64,000 bases of DNA from Pseudomonas sp. ML2-2023-3 (GCF_037055275.1 NZ_CP146343.1:1460501-1524500), one strand, 5' to 3'; positions 27,529 through 38,083 are shown, numbered from the stretch's first letter. The notes: generated by a model from the sequence alone, not told the origin. Translations and numbers: made by a program.

Positions 27529-29967
27529 ATGCCTGATTCTGTTGCCACCAGCTTGCGTCTAGCGCCTGATGCGCTAACCCGTCCTTTCTCTGCTGAACAG
27601 TTCAGCTTCTCGAATACCAATGATTTAGAACCTTTTCGCGGCATTCTCGGCCAGGAGCGTGCGGTCGAAGCCCTGCAGTTTGGCGTGGCCATGCCACGTC
27701 CGGGTTACAACGTTTTTGTGATGGGCGAGCCGGGTACGGGCCGCTTCTCATTCGTCAAACGCTACCTCAAGGCCGAGGGCAAGCGCCTGAAGTCCCCGAG
27801 CGATTGGGTGTACGTCAATAATTTTGACGAGCCCCGTGAGCCGCGTGCCCTGGAATTGCCTTCGAGCAGCGCGGGTGCATTTATTGCCGATATCAACCAC
27901 CTGATCGACAACCTGCTGGCGACCTTTCCGGCGGTGTTTGAGCATCCGACGTATCAACAGCGCAAGAGCGCGATCGATCGTGGCTTCAATCAGCGGTACG
28001 ACCGTGCGCTGGATGTGATCGAGCGGCTGGCGCTGGAAAAAGGCGTTGCGTTGTATCGCGACAGCAGCAACGTGGCCTTCACGCCGATGAGTGATGGCAA
28101 GGCCCTGGATGAGGCCGAGTTTTCGCAATTGCCTGAGGTTGAGCGAGAGCGCTTCCATGAGGATATTTCCGGACTGGAAGAGCGGCTGAACGAAGAACTG
28201 GCCAGCCTGCCGCAATGGAAGCGCGAGTCGAACAATCAGCTGCGCCAACTGAACGAAGAAACCATCACCCTGGCGTTGCAACCGTTGCTGTCGCCGTTGT
28301 CGCAGAAGTACGCCGAAAATGGTGCGGTCTGCGGTTATCTGCAAGCCATGCAGGTGTACTTGCTGAAAACCGTGGTCGAGCAATTGGTCGACGACAGCAA
28401 GACCGACGCCCAGGCCCGCAAGTTGCTCGAAGAGCAGTACCTGCCCAGCCTGGTGGTAGGCCAGCCGCTGAGCGGTGGTGCGCCGGTAGTGTTTGAGCCG
28501 CACCCCACGTATGACAATCTGTTCGGCCGTATTGAGTACAGCACCGACCAGGGCGCGCTTTACACCACGTACCGGCAGTTGCGGCCGGGCGCGCTGCATC
28601 GTGCCAACGGTGGGTTTTTGATTCTTGAAGCCGAGAAAATGCTCAGTGAGCCCTTTGTGTGGGATGCCCTGAAGCGTGCCCTGCAATCGCGCAAGTTGAA
28701 GATGGAGTCTCCGCTGGGCGAGATGGGCCGTCTGGCGACCGTCACCCTCAACCCGCAAGTCATTCCCTTGCAGGTCAAGGTCGTGATCATTGGTGCCCGC
28801 CAGCTGTATTACACGCTGCAGGACCTTGATCCGGACTTCCAGGAGATGTTCCGGGTGCTGGTGGACTTCGACGAAGACATTCCGATGGTCGATGAAAGCC
28901 TTGAGCAGTTCGCTCAGTTGCTGACCACCCGGACTTCAGAAGAAGGCATGGCGCCGCTGACCGCCGATGCGGTAGCGCGTCTGGCGACCTACAGCGCACG
29001 CCTGGCCGAGCATCAGGGGCGTTTGTCGGCGCGTATCGGTGATCTGTTCCAGCTGGTCAGCGAGGCGGATTTCATTCGTCACCTGGCGGGCGATGAGATG
29101 ACCGATGCCGGCCATATCGAGCGTGCGCTGAAGGCCAAGGCCACGCGTACCGGTCGAGTGTCGGCGCGCATTCTTGATGACATGCTGGCAGGGATCATTC
29201 TGATCGACACCGATGGCGCGGCCGTGGGCAAGTGCAACGGCCTGACCGTGCTGGAAGTCGGCGACTCGGCCTTTGGTGTACCTGCGCGGATATCCGCCAC
29301 GGTGTATCCGGGAGGCAGCGGTATCGTCGATATCGAGCGTGAAGTTAACCTGGGTCAGCCGATTCACTCCAAGGGCGTGATGATTTTAACCGGGTACCTG
29401 GGCAGCCGTTATGCACAGGAATTCCCGCTCGCGATTTCAGCCAGTATCGCGCTGGAACAGTCCTACGGTTATGTCGATGGCGACAGTGCCTCGTTGGGTG
29501 AGGCTTGTACGTTGATTTCGGCGCTGTCCAAAACGCCACTCAAACAGTGTTTTGCCATCACCGGTTCCATCAACCAGTTTGGTGAAGTGCAGGCGGTGGG
29601 CGGGGTCAACGAGAAGATCGAGGGCTTCTTCCGACTCTGTGAAGCGCGGGGGCTTACAGGCGAGCAGGGGGCAATTATCCCGCAGGCCAACGTGGCGACC
29701 CTGATGCTGGATGAGAAGGTGCTGCAGGCGGTGCGTGATGGCAAGTTCCACGTGTACGCGGTGCGTCAGGCCGATGAGGCGTTGAGCCTGTTGGTGGGTG
29801 AGCCTGCCGGTGAGCCGGATGAAGAGGGCCAGTTCCCTGAAGGCAGCGTCAATGCGCGCGTGGTAGAGCGGTTGCGTGTGATCGCTGAAATGATCAACGA
29901 CGACGACCTCAAGGAGGCCGAGAAGGAGTTGCTGGCTGAGGCCCTGGCAGCGAAGAAACCGGCCTGA
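27529..29967 (+). CDS. Lon-related ATP-dependent protease (LonB/YcbZ-like)
   Basis: An 812-residue cytoplasmic protease with an AAA-type N-terminal and middle region and a C-terminal Lon peptidase domain. The catalytic Ser is S653 (in DGDSAS) and the catalytic Lys is K696 (in GGVNEKIEGF), 43 residues apart as in E. coli Lon (679/722). The Walker A-like loop reads G66-EPGTG-R72-FS, with Arg in place of Lys, as often happens in this AAA_32/LonB-like family. A long helical insert (about 140-290) lies in the middle. It has its own promoter region and is followed by a short REP. Confidence 0.9.
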   Translation: MPDSVATSLRLAPDALTRPFSAEQFSFSNTNDLEPFRGILGQERAVEALQFGVAMPRPGYNVFVMGEPGTGRFSFVKRYLKAEGKRLKSPSDWVYVNNFDEPREPRALELPSSSAGAFIADINHLIDNLLATFPAVFEHPTYQQRKSAIDRGFNQRYDRALDVIERLALEKGVALYRDSSNVAFTPMSDGKALDEAEFSQLPEVERERFHEDISGLEERLNEELASLPQWKRESNNQLRQLNEETITLALQPLLSPLSQKYAENGAVCGYLQAMQVYLLKTVVEQLVDDSKTDAQARKLLEEQYLPSLVVGQPLSGGAPVVFEPHPTYDNLFGRIEYSTDQGALYTTYRQLRPGALHRANGGFLILEAEKMLSEPFVWDALKRALQSRKLKMESPLGEMGRLATVTLNPQVIPLQVKVVIIGARQLYYTLQDLDPDFQEMFRVLVDFDEDIPMVDESLEQFAQLLTTRTSEEGMAPLTADAVARLATYSARLAEHQGRLSARIGDLFQLVSEADFIRHLAGDEMTDAGHIERALKAKATRTGRVSARILDDMLAGIILIDTDGAAVGKCNGLTVLEVGDSAFGVPARISATVYPGGSGIVDIEREVNLGQPIHSKGVMILTGYLGSRYAQEFPLAISASIALEQSYGYVDGDSASLGEACTLISALSKTPLKQCFAITGSINQFGEVQAVGGVNEKIEGFFRLCEARGLTGEQGAIIPQANVATLMLDEKVLQAVRDGKFHVYAVRQADEALSLLVGEPAGEPDEEGQFPEGSVNARVVERLRVIAEMINDDDLKEAEKELLAEALAAKKPA

Positions 29968-29986
29968 CCCCCTGAAAGATGTCATG

Positions 29987-30037
29987 TGTGGGAGCGGGCT
30001 TGCTAGCGATCCGATTGCGAGTAAGCCCGCTCCCACA
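29987..30037. repeat. Short REP palindrome (TGTGGGAGC family)
   Basis: TGTGGGAGCGGGCTTGCTAG and its inverse ending CCCGCTCCCACA lie almost back to back, without the long loop seen in the other copies. Confidence 0.85.
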
Positions 30038-30190
30038 AATCACCGATACCCATCGAATAAGCCGTTGGTCATTGGAGACTTTTCTTATGCGCTTTTTCTT
30101 CTATTCTCAGGGCATGGACTCCACTGTCGTCACCGGACGATGCAGCCCGTAGTGTGCGGCTGAAGACAGGATCTATCGAGGGTCGCCGCC

Positions 30191-30508
30191 ATGTCGCGCA
30201 ACCTTTGCCTTACTCGCCAATGCTTGGGCCTGGTGACTCGTATTGAATGCAGCATTCGACCGCTGGCAGGCAATAACGGGATGTGGACGCTTCTCTTTGC
30301 TGCAGGTCTGGCAGGTGAGCAGCCCTCTACAATCAAGGCGCAAGGCCCGTTCCCAGGGCCTTTCGTGGCCGAAACCATTCTTGAATCAATCGTTGAAAGC
30401 CTGACGCTGCACGGTTATCGGCTCGCGGACGATCCGCAGATCTGGTGCCTGCATGTGCAGGCCCAGTTGCGTCAGATCAATGGCGGGCGCTGCAGCGCGT
30501 CCCACTAA
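30191..30508 (+). CDS. Conserved hypothetical protein (105 residues)
   Basis: A short protein with no signal peptide, membrane helix or familiar motif: a compact N-terminal part rich in Cys, Leu and Arg (MSRNLCLTRQCLG), then ETILESIVESLTLHGYRLADDPQIWCLHVQAQLRQING, which reads as two helices. PAO1 has a protein of similar size at the equivalent place (about PA4575), as far as I recall, which supports a real gene. It ends 10 bases before the convergent lipoprotein gene; the stop codons of both sit in one palindrome (30506-30521). Confidence 0.65.
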   Translation: MSRNLCLTRQCLGLVTRIECSIRPLAGNNGMWTLLFAAGLAGEQPSTIKAQGPFPGPFVAETILESIVESLTLHGYRLADDPQIWCLHVQAQLRQINGGRCSASH

Positions 30509-30518
30509 AACGGCGGTT

Positions 30519-32351
30519 TTATTGGGGGGTGCTGGCTGGCGCAGCTTTGTCGAGTTTGACTTCAAACCCATATTCGACAGGGTTCAGGGCTGTGCGTGCA
30601 TAGCTTTCAAGTTGAGTCGGCTGACCATAAAAGTAATGCACGTCGAACACTGGCGGGCCATCTGGCTCGGCGCTGTGGCTGACAGCTAGCACTTCCTTCA
30701 GGTAGTTACCCGTGCCGTCTTTTGCATAAAAGCGCCAGGCCTCTTCCGGGAACAATTTTTGATCAACGATCAGGGTATTGCCTTTGAGCTCAAGGCCTTT
30801 GGGCAGGTGGGCGACATCCAGTACCTGCTTGTCTATGTCTGCGACAAACAGCGGGATTGAGCCAACCGCATAGGCCGGTGTTTCGGGGAACAGGTTCAGG
30901 TCGTAGGTGATGACACCCGCGTTGGGGTCCACATCAAAGGCTTCGATGGGCAGTTCGAGCGGCTCGCTGCGGTTGCCAGTTTCATCTTCGGCAAAAAAGG
31001 TCACGGGTGCGTCGGATTTTTGCGGGAGCGCCCCGAGCATTTCGTCGTTGAAGGTGGCCGGGTGGCTGAACTCAAGGGTTGCCGCGCTGGCATCGTCCAC
31101 TGACTGGCTGATCACCACGCTCTTTTCCAGTTGCTCCGGGTCAAGGGTGGCGTTCTTGAGGTAGCTGGCGGCCTGGTCGTCATACACCACAACGTTGATC
31201 GGGAGTGCCTGAATCTCTTTACCCACCACGTTTTTGTCGAGCTTGAGCACCGGCAGATCGAGGGATTTGCGGGTGACATTGGCCGTGGAGAAATCGAGCA
31301 CGTTGATATCGACACTCTCTACCGTGCCGTTGAAGTACACCTTGCTGTAGTGGTGGGGGTGCTTCTGCTCAAAGGCTTGTTGCTCGTTATCCAGTTGCTG
31401 CTCAAAAGCCTCGCTCCAGGCGGTTTGCTTGAGCATTTCGGCCAGTTGCTGCTGATAAAAGGCCAGTTGTTCGGCGTTTTCGTTAATCGAACCCGAGCGT
31501 GACAGAAACTGTCCGGAGTGGTCGCGGGCCTGGATGATCAGCGGGTTGAGCGGGGTATCTCGTACCTGTTCTGCCAGCGGGGAGCTGTTGACGATATCCA
31601 CTTCGGCATAGTTTTGACCCAGCGTCAGCAGGGTCACGCTGATTGTGCCGTCGGTACGGGTTTTGCCCACATCCTTGGCATTCAGGTTGAAGTTGACCAC
31701 CTTGCCTGGCGCGATCACTTCCACTTTGCCATGCAGGATCAGGGGTTGGGGCTGTCGAGTGTTCTCGACCTCAAGCCCGTCAATGTAGGGGTAAGTGACG
31801 GTCAGGTCGTCCGGGTTGCTCAGGTTGGCGCTGGAGGGGCTTAGCTGGATGCCTGGGTCGGTTTCAGACCACTCGGGAGCAAAGGGCACCACCTGCTTGT
31901 TGCTCAGGGTCACGGACTGCCATTCCAGCGCGTGGGGAAACGGGAATTCGGACGCGCTATTGAGCGGGAACGGGAAGACGGGTTCCAGGTCCGTCAAGTA
32001 ATCGGAGCTGGAGTTTTTACGCAGCACAAACAGACCGTTGATATAGGTATCGCTTAACGCCTGGCTGCTGGGGTAGTGCTTGAGCAGTGCAAGGTCGTCC
32101 GTGGCGTATTCGGTCTCGATGGGTTTGTCTTGAAGCTTGAGGCGCGCACGCTCCAGCAACAGCAAAGAACCGCCCAGGTCGGCGATTGCATCTTTGAGCT
32201 GTTGATCCTTGATGGTGTCCAGGCTCTGTTCAAACGCAGCACTGCGTTCTTCCAGAGTGGCCTGCTGGTGTTCGTCGTCAGGCGAGCAGCCGGCAATGGC
32301 GAGCACAGCCATCGAAAACCCAAAACAGGCCAAGGGAAATCGCAGATCCAT
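30519..32351 (-). CDS. Large putative lipoprotein
   Basis: A 610-residue protein with a lipobox AIAGC at the end of a hydrophobic leader (Cys about residue 22); Ser at +2 predicts sorting to the outer membrane. The rest is soluble and beta-rich, with an early helical part (about 30-75). It has no enzyme motif I can recognise. An Ig-like or bacterial surface repeat character is suggested by ITYDLNLFPETPAYAVGSIPLFVADID. It is conserved in Pseudomonas at this location as far as I recall. Convergent with the 105-residue gene and divergent from yqhA. Confidence 0.75.
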   Translation of the reverse strand: MDLRFPLACFGFSMAVLAIAGCSPDDEHQQATLEERSAAFEQSLDTIKDQQLKDAIADLGGSLLLLERARLKLQDKPIETEYATDDLALLKHYPSSQALSDTYINGLFVLRKNSSSDYLTDLEPVFPFPLNSASEFPFPHALEWQSVTLSNKQVVPFAPEWSETDPGIQLSPSSANLSNPDDLTVTYPYIDGLEVENTRQPQPLILHGKVEVIAPGKVVNFNLNAKDVGKTRTDGTISVTLLTLGQNYAEVDIVNSSPLAEQVRDTPLNPLIIQARDHSGQFLSRSGSINENAEQLAFYQQQLAEMLKQTAWSEAFEQQLDNEQQAFEQKHPHHYSKVYFNGTVESVDINVLDFSTANVTRKSLDLPVLKLDKNVVGKEIQALPINVVVYDDQAASYLKNATLDPEQLEKSVVISQSVDDASAATLEFSHPATFNDEMLGALPQKSDAPVTFFAEDETGNRSEPLELPIEAFDVDPNAGVITYDLNLFPETPAYAVGSIPLFVADIDKQVLDVAHLPKGLELKGNTLIVDQKLFPEEAWRFYAKDGTGNYLKEVLAVSHSAEPDGPPVFDVHYFYGQPTQLESYARTALNPVEYGFEVKLDKAAPASTPQ

Positions 32352-32493
32352 GGTTCGGTTTTCCTGTCCGTAAACAATGCTTGAGAGGAGGACACTAGCA
32401 GAAAATGTTTTTACAGGCTGTTTCGAAGCCTTTAACTATGCGGTTTTCTCACTGATATACTCGCGCCCATTTTTTTAATTCCTGTGAGATTCA

Positions 32494-32982
32494 ATGGAAC
32501 GCTTTATCGAAAACGCAATGTACGCCTCGCGCTGGATTCTGGCGCCTATTTACTTCGGGCTCTCGCTGGGTCTGTTGGCTTTGGCGTTGAAGTTCTTTCA
32601 GGAAGTGTTTCACGTAATCCCCAACGTGTTTGCGTTAAGTGAGTCGGATTTGATCCTGGTCATTTTGTCGCTGATCGACATGGCGCTGGTGGGCGGCCTG
32701 TTGGTGATGGTGATGATTTCCGGCTACGAGAACTTCGTCTCGCAACTGGACATCGACGACCACAAGGAGAAACTCAGCTGGCTGGGCACCATGGACTCAA
32801 CCTCGCTGAAGATGAAAGTGGCAGCGTCGATCGTGGCGATCTCCTCGATTCACCTGCTACGAGTGTTCATGGATGCGCGCAATATCGAGACCGAGTACCT
32901 GATGTGGTACGTGATCATTCATATGACCTTTGTGGTATCGGCCTTTGCGATGGGCTATCTGGATAAATTGACCAAACACTGA
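32494..32982 (+). CDS. yqhA: YqhA/UPF0114 family inner-membrane protein
   Basis: A 162-residue protein of the TIGR00645 family with four predicted transmembrane helices (about 14-36, 52-75, 105-125, 137-156) and the conserved cytoplasmic loop [28 protein letters not shown]. Function is unknown. The spacer upstream has TATACT at about 32455-32460 as a likely -10 element. ATG 32494 follows a weak TGTGAG site. Confidence 0.92.
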   Translation: MERFIENAMYASRWILAPIYFGLSLGLLALALKFFQEVFHVIPNVFALSESDLILVILSLIDMALVGGLLVMVMISGYENFVSQLDIDDHKEKLSWLGTMDSTSLKMKVAASIVAISSIHLLRVFMDARNIETEYLMWYVIIHMTFVVSAFAMGYLDKLTKH

Positions 32983-33125
32983 CCCCAAGCCTGTGTGCGC
33001 ACACGAACCCGGGCTGCGAAGGCTTTGGGGGCTGTGGTAGTCTGCTGGCCCTTTTTTGGTTCCGGGTGTTCGGGGGCTGCGGTTAACGTGGCATTTTCCG
33101 GGCACCCCCACAGCGGAGCAGTGTT

Positions 33126-33743
33126 ATGTCCGAAGTAAATCTGTCGACCGACGAAACTCGTGTTAGCTATGGCATTGGCCGTCAGCTGGGCGACCAACTG
33201 CGCGACAACCCGCCACCGGGCATCAGCCTGGATGCAATCCTGGCTGGCCTGACTGACGCTTTCGCGGGCAAGGAAAGCCGTGTAGGTCAGGAAGAAATGT
33301 CGGCCAGCTTCAAAGTGATCCGCGAGATCATGCAAGCTGAAGCGGCTGCCAAGGCAGAAGCTGCTGCAGGCGAAGGCAAGGCATTCCTGGCTGAAAACGC
33401 CAAGAAAGACGGCATCACCACCCTGGCTTCCGGCTTGCAATTTGAAGTTGTGACTGCAGGTGAAGGCGCTAAGCCATCCCGTGAAGACACTGTACGTGTT
33501 CACTACCACGGCACCCTGATCGACGGCACTGTGTTTGACAGCTCCTACGATCGTGGTCAGCCAGCTGAGTTTCCGGTTGGCGGCGTGATTGCCGGCTGGA
33601 CTGAAGCCCTGCAACTGATGAACGCCGGCAGCAAATGGCGCATCTACGTGCCGAGCGAACTGGCTTACGGCGCCCAAGGCGTTGGCAGCATTGCTCCGCA
33701 CAGCGTGCTGGTATTCGACGTTGAGCTGCTGGACGTTCTGTAA
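33126..33743 (+). CDS. fklB: FKBP-type peptidyl-prolyl isomerase (FklB/FKBP22)
   Basis: A 205-residue MIP-type isomerase: an N-terminal dimerisation helix domain (about 1-75) joined by a long Ala/Glu-rich helix (about 62-98) to a C-terminal FKBP domain (about 100-205) with VHYHGTLIDGTVFDSSYDRG and the active-site W in AGWTEALQLM. It lacks a signal peptide, so it acts in the cytoplasm, unlike the FkpA type. A 13-bp perfect stem hairpin (33765-33792) lies downstream. Confidence 0.93.
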   Translation: MSEVNLSTDETRVSYGIGRQLGDQLRDNPPPGISLDAILAGLTDAFAGKESRVGQEEMSASFKVIREIMQAEAAAKAEAAAGEGKAFLAENAKKDGITTLASGLQFEVVTAGEGAKPSREDTVRVHYHGTLIDGTVFDSSYDRGQPAEFPVGGVIAGWTEALQLMNAGSKWRIYVPSELAYGAQGVGSIAPHSVLVFDVELLDVL

Positions 33744-33764
33744 GAACCCGGTGCTTTGACGTTG

Positions 33765-33792
33765 GCTGCGGGTTTGCTGGCAAACCCGCAGC
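33765..33792. terminator. Strong GC hairpin after fklB
   Basis: GCTGCGGGTTTGC and GCAAACCCGCAGC form a perfect 13-bp stem with a two-base centre. There is no T-run, so it may stabilise the 3' end or block read-through between the convergent fklB and the Fur-box gene. Confidence 0.55.
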
Positions 33793-33805
33793 TGCACCGG
33801 CCACG

Positions 33806-34078
33806 TCATATGTGTATTTTGGCGTGGTGCTGATGAGTGTCAGTCGTACCGCAAGGGCGCAATGCCCGGGCATAGCAAAATAGAAACAAATTGCGCACCA
33901 GCTCCTTGAGCACTACCGGTTCGCTTGAGTTGAGCCCGCTGAAATCCAGGTCGCCCTGGTCCTGCAGTTCGTTCAGCGCTTCTTCTTCCAGTACCGCACA
34001 GACTTCCCCGGTTTCCCGATGCAGGATTCGCAGATAGGGATGTGGACGGTCCAGCCAGGCATCAATTAAATAAGTCAT
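33806..34078 (-). CDS. Small protein under a Fur box (PA4570-like)
   Basis: A 90-residue soluble protein, MTYLIDAWLDRPHPYLRILHR..., with an acidic middle (EEEALNELQDQGDLD) and a C-terminal helix VVLKELVRNLFLFCYARALR. The ATG at 34078 is chosen because AAGGAG lies 9 bases ahead; earlier in-frame starts have none. A Fur box sits 28 bases upstream of the start codon, so it is probably induced by iron starvation. From memory it corresponds to PAO1 PA4570, an iron-responsive hypothetical. Function unknown. Confidence 0.82.
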   Translation of the reverse strand: MTYLIDAWLDRPHPYLRILHRETGEVCAVLEEEALNELQDQGDLDFSGLNSSEPVVLKELVRNLFLFCYARALRPCGTTDTHQHHAKIHI

Positions 34079-34105
34079 GGTCGTCATCTCCTTGATGAAT
34101 ACCAA

Positions 34106-34120
34106 TGAGAATAATTCTTA
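34106..34120. promoter_or_regulatory. Fur box
   Basis: TGAGAATAATTCTTA matches the Fur 7-1-7 consensus TGATAAT-N-ATTATCA at 11 of 14 positions, within a longer AT-rich palindromic segment. It lies 28-42 bases ahead of the start codon of the 90-residue gene, where iron-loaded Fur would block transcription. Confidence 0.8.
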
Positions 34121-34273
34121 TTCAATTAATAGCAAGTGCCTATTGGCGGATTTATCGTCTTTGTGCGTTAGAGCTGCTGCGGATCAAGGTTGATGGCTTT
34201 TTGATGTTGCGCGGGAGTGTTGCGAGGGAAATTGCACCTTCCTGCGCTAAACGCAGGAAGGAAAGCAACAGGA

Positions 34274-34615
34274 TCAGACTTTACGCACGAACTCGGATTT
34301 GAGTTTCATGGGGCCGATACCGTCGATCTTGCAATCGATATCGTGGTCGCCATCGCACAGGCGAATGTTTTTGACCTTGGTGCCCACTTTGACCACCAGG
34401 GACGTGCCCTTGATTTTCAGGTCCTTGATGACGGTGATGGTGTCGCCGTCGGTCAGTACAGTACCTGCGGAGTCCTTGTAGACTTTTTCATCGCTGGCTT
34501 CTTCCGCTACGCCATTGGCAGACCACTCATGGGCGCATTCCGGGCAGATCAGCTGGGCGCCGTCTTCGTAGGTGTATTCGGAATTGCATTTTGGGCAGGG
34601 CGGCAACGTGCTCAC
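34274..34615 (-). CDS. yjdM: YjdM/PhnA family zinc-ribbon protein
   Basis: A 113-residue cytoplasmic protein with an N-terminal zinc ribbon ([13 protein letters not shown]...ICPEC, four Cys) and a C-terminal SH3-like barrel ([31 protein letters not shown]). It is the YjdM (formerly PhnA) family, named for a historical link to the phosphonate operon; its function is uncertain, and it is not phosphonoacetate hydrolase. A hairpin CCTTCCTGCG/CGCAGGAAGG (34239-34262) follows its stop. Confidence 0.92.
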   Translation of the reverse strand: MSTLPPCPKCNSEYTYEDGAQLICPECAHEWSANGVAEEASDEKVYKDSAGTVLTDGDTITVIKDLKIKGTSLVVKVGTKVKNIRLCDGDHDIDCKIDGIGPMKLKSEFVRKV

Positions 34616-34703
34616 TAAAGCTCCTTAAGAGTCAGGATGGCTAAAAGGCGCGCATTATATAGGGTTTTAGTGCGGGGCGGGGAATGGCGGGGCAGATTGA
34701 CCG

Positions 34704-34776
34704 TGTGGGAGCGGGCTGCCCGCGATTGGAGCGCCGCGGTGGCGGCGCTTGCATCGCGAGCAAGCCCGCTCCCACA
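34704..34776. repeat. REP pair (TGTGGGAGC family)
   Basis: TGTGGGAGCGGGC at 34704 and its inverse ending GCCCGCTCCCACA at 34776, with a spacer rich in GCCGC. The left arm lacks two bases of the usual TTGCTCG core. It lies between the yjdM promoter side and the ispB stop. Confidence 0.85.
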
Positions 34777-34781
34777 GGCAG

Positions 34782-35750
34782 TTAGTGCGTGCGCGCTACT
34801 GCAAATTCGCTCAGCTCAACCAGTGCGTCGCGGTATTCGCTAGGCGGCAGGGCTTGAAGGCAAACAATTGCGCGGGCTACGTAGTCACGAGCCAGTTGAG
34901 CGGTGTACTCCAGCGAGCCGGAGGCCTCAACGGCGGCACGAATGCTCTCCAGGTCTTCAATGCCACCTTTCTGGATGGCCTTGCGCACCAAGGCTGCCTG
35001 TTCGGGCGTGCCTTCGCGCATGGTGTAGATCAGTGGCAGTGTCGGCTTGCCTTCGGCCAGATCGTCACCGACGTTCTTGCCCAGGGTTTCGGCGTCGCCG
35101 CGGTAGTCGAGCAGGTCATCCACCAACTGGAACGCTACGCCCAGGTGATCGCCAAAGGTTCGCAACGCTTCGCTTTGTTCTGGCGTGGCACCGGCCAGTG
35201 CTGCGGCACTGTGGGTCGAAGCCTCGAAGAGCATCGCGGTTTTGCCGCGAATGACTTCCATATAGGTTTCTTCAGTGGTGCTGGCATCGCGCACTTTGGA
35301 CAACTGCAACACTTCGCCTTCGGCAATGATGCGGGTGGCTTGCGACAGGATTTTCATCACTGGCATCGAGCCCAGCTCAACCATCATTTCGAAGGAGCGC
35401 GAATAGAGGAAGTCGCCAACCAGAACGCTGGGCGCGTTGCCCCACGTTGCATTGGCTGTTTTGCGTCCACGGCGCATGCCCGACATGTCGACCACGTCGT
35501 CGTGCAGCAGGGTGGCGGTGTGCAGGAACTCGATGGTCGCGGCCAGCAGGCGCATATCGTCGCCTTCGCGGCCAAGGGCCTTGCCGCACAGCAGCACTAA
35601 TAAAGGACGCAGGCGTTTGCCGCCGGCTGAAGTAATGTAGTCGCCGATTTTTGAGACCAGCGGTACGCGTGAAGTCAGCTGCTTCTTGATGATGCCATCG
35701 ACGGCGCTAAAATCGTCCGCCACCGCGCGGTAGAAAGCTTGGGGTTGCAT
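34782..35750 (-). CDS. ispB: Octaprenyl/polyprenyl diphosphate synthase
   Basis: A 322-residue trans-prenyltransferase that makes the long isoprenoid tail of ubiquinone. Both aspartate-rich motifs are present: [12 protein letters not shown] (first) and DDLLDYRGD (second), with the GGKRLRP motif near residue 49. The residues before the first motif are small (LLHDDV), compatible with a long product. It is divergent from rplU, the usual arrangement in gammaproteobacteria. Confidence 0.95.
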   Translation of the reverse strand: MQPQAFYRAVADDFSAVDGIIKKQLTSRVPLVSKIGDYITSAGGKRLRPLLVLLCGKALGREGDDMRLLAATIEFLHTATLLHDDVVDMSGMRRGRKTANATWGNAPSVLVGDFLYSRSFEMMVELGSMPVMKILSQATRIIAEGEVLQLSKVRDASTTEETYMEVIRGKTAMLFEASTHSAAALAGATPEQSEALRTFGDHLGVAFQLVDDLLDYRGDAETLGKNVGDDLAEGKPTLPLIYTMREGTPEQAALVRKAIQKGGIEDLESIRAAVEASGSLEYTAQLARDYVARAIVCLQALPPSEYRDALVELSEFAVARTH

Positions 35751-35829
35751 CAGCGACAGGTGCTCCAGAAGGGTTGCGCGGCATGCTAGGTCGGGGGGCT
35801 GGGCCTGTCAAGGCGCGATAGACGGCCCC

Positions 35830-35858
35830 TTGCAACCCCGGCATGGCTTGCGTACAAT
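35830..35858 (+). promoter_or_regulatory. Sigma-70 promoter of rplU-rpmA
   Basis: TTGCAA (35830-35835) and TACAAT (35853-35858) are separated by exactly 17 bases. Transcription from here gives a leader of about 125 bases before rplU, long enough for autoregulatory structure. Confidence 0.8.
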
Positions 35859-35991
35859 CGCGCACCCTGAACTTCCTGGGCAGCACCTGCCTTACGCAAT
35901 TGCACTTGGGCCGTTCCAGCCCCATGCAGCCATGCCAGCCAATACCTTTACCTATAAAGCGCTGGGTGAGCAGGATTATCGGAGAAATACC

Positions 35992-36306
35992 ATGTCGTAC
36001 GCAGTAATCGTTACTGGTGGCAAGCAATACAAAGTAGCTCCAGGTGAATACCTGAAGATCGAAAAACTGGAAATCGCTACCGGCGAATCCGTAACTTTTG
36101 ATCGCGTTCTGTTGGTCGCCAATGGCGATGACGTGAACATCGGCGCTCCAGTTGTTCCTGGCGCCACTGTTGTTGCTGAAGTGATCTCCCAAGGTCGTCA
36201 CGATAAAATCCGCATCATCAAGTTCCGTCGTCGTAAGCACCACATGAAGCGTATGGGCCACCGCCAGTGGTACACCGAGATCAAAATCACCGGTATTCAG
36301 GCTTAA
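35992..36306 (+). CDS. rplU: 50S ribosomal protein L21
   Basis: A 104-residue L21 with the usual start [15 protein letters not shown] and the basic C-terminal [26 protein letters not shown] that contacts 23S rRNA. ATG 35992 follows a ribosome binding site (TCGGAGAA). First gene of the rplU-rpmA pair, 34 bases ahead of rpmA. Confidence 0.98.
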   Translation: MSYAVIVTGGKQYKVAPGEYLKIEKLEIATGESVTFDRVLLVANGDDVNIGAPVVPGATVVAEVISQGRHDKIRIIKFRRRKHHMKRMGHRQWYTEIKITGIQA

Positions 36307-36340
36307 TTTCAGCCTAATTCCTCACTAGGAGAATTGACTC

Positions 36341-36616
36341 ATGGCACACAAAAAAGCTGGTGGTAGTACCCGTAACGGTCGCGACTCAGAAGCCAAACGC
36401 CTTGGCGTGAAGATGTATGGCGGCCAGGCTATCATTCCGGGCAACATCATCGTGCGTCAGCGCGGCACCCAATTCCACGCTGGCTACGGCGTTGGTATGG
36501 GCAAAGATCACACCCTGTTCGCGAAAGTGGAAGGCGTGATCAAGTTCCAGGTTAAAGGCGCCTTCGGTCGTCGCTATGTAAGCATCGTTCCGAAGACTGC
36601 AGTCGTCGCGGCGTAA
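36341..36616 (+). CDS. rpmA: 50S ribosomal protein L27
   Basis: A 91-residue L27, whose N-terminus ([20 protein letters not shown]) reaches the peptidyl transferase centre. There is no N-terminal extension of the Firmicute type. AGGAG lies ahead of the ATG. A terminator follows directly, so obgE has a separate promoter or depends on read-through. Confidence 0.98.
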   Translation: MAHKKAGGSTRNGRDSEAKRLGVKMYGGQAIIPGNIIVRQRGTQFHAGYGVGMGKDHTLFAKVEGVIKFQVKGAFGRRYVSIVPKTAVVAA

Positions 36617-36633
36617 TAGCTTGGTAGCTGGAA

Positions 36634-36660
36634 GAGCCCTGTCTTGCGACGGGGCTTTTT
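36634..36660 (+). terminator. rplU-rpmA terminator
   Basis: AGCCCTGTC pairs with GACGGGGCT around TTGC and is followed by five T, about 17 bases after the rpmA stop. Confidence 0.9.
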
Positions 36661-36795
36661 CGTTTGTGGGGTGAGTCTCTTGCAAAACTGTTTGTATGGG
36701 CTGCTGGCGCTGGATTTTACGGTCGTTGATTGAGGTCGCTGCGCTCATTTTTGCAAGAGTCTTATGTCTTGGTTTTTATCGGCTCGTCCTGATGA

Positions 36796-38040
<1,245 letters not shown>

Positions 38041-38060
38041 TTCGTTGCAGTAAACTACAG

Positions 38061-38083
38061 CGCCGCTCAATGAGCGGCGTTTT
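38061..38083 (+). terminator. Weak terminator after obgE
   Basis: CGCCGCTC pairs with GAGCGGCG around AAT and is followed by four T, 20 bases past the obgE stop codon. Confidence 0.75.

Noticed and set aside
36673..36762. Inverted TCTTGCAAAA/TTTTGCAAGA repeat ahead of obgE
   Set aside because: Arms are about 80 bases apart, with no promoter or family context; treated as coincidental.
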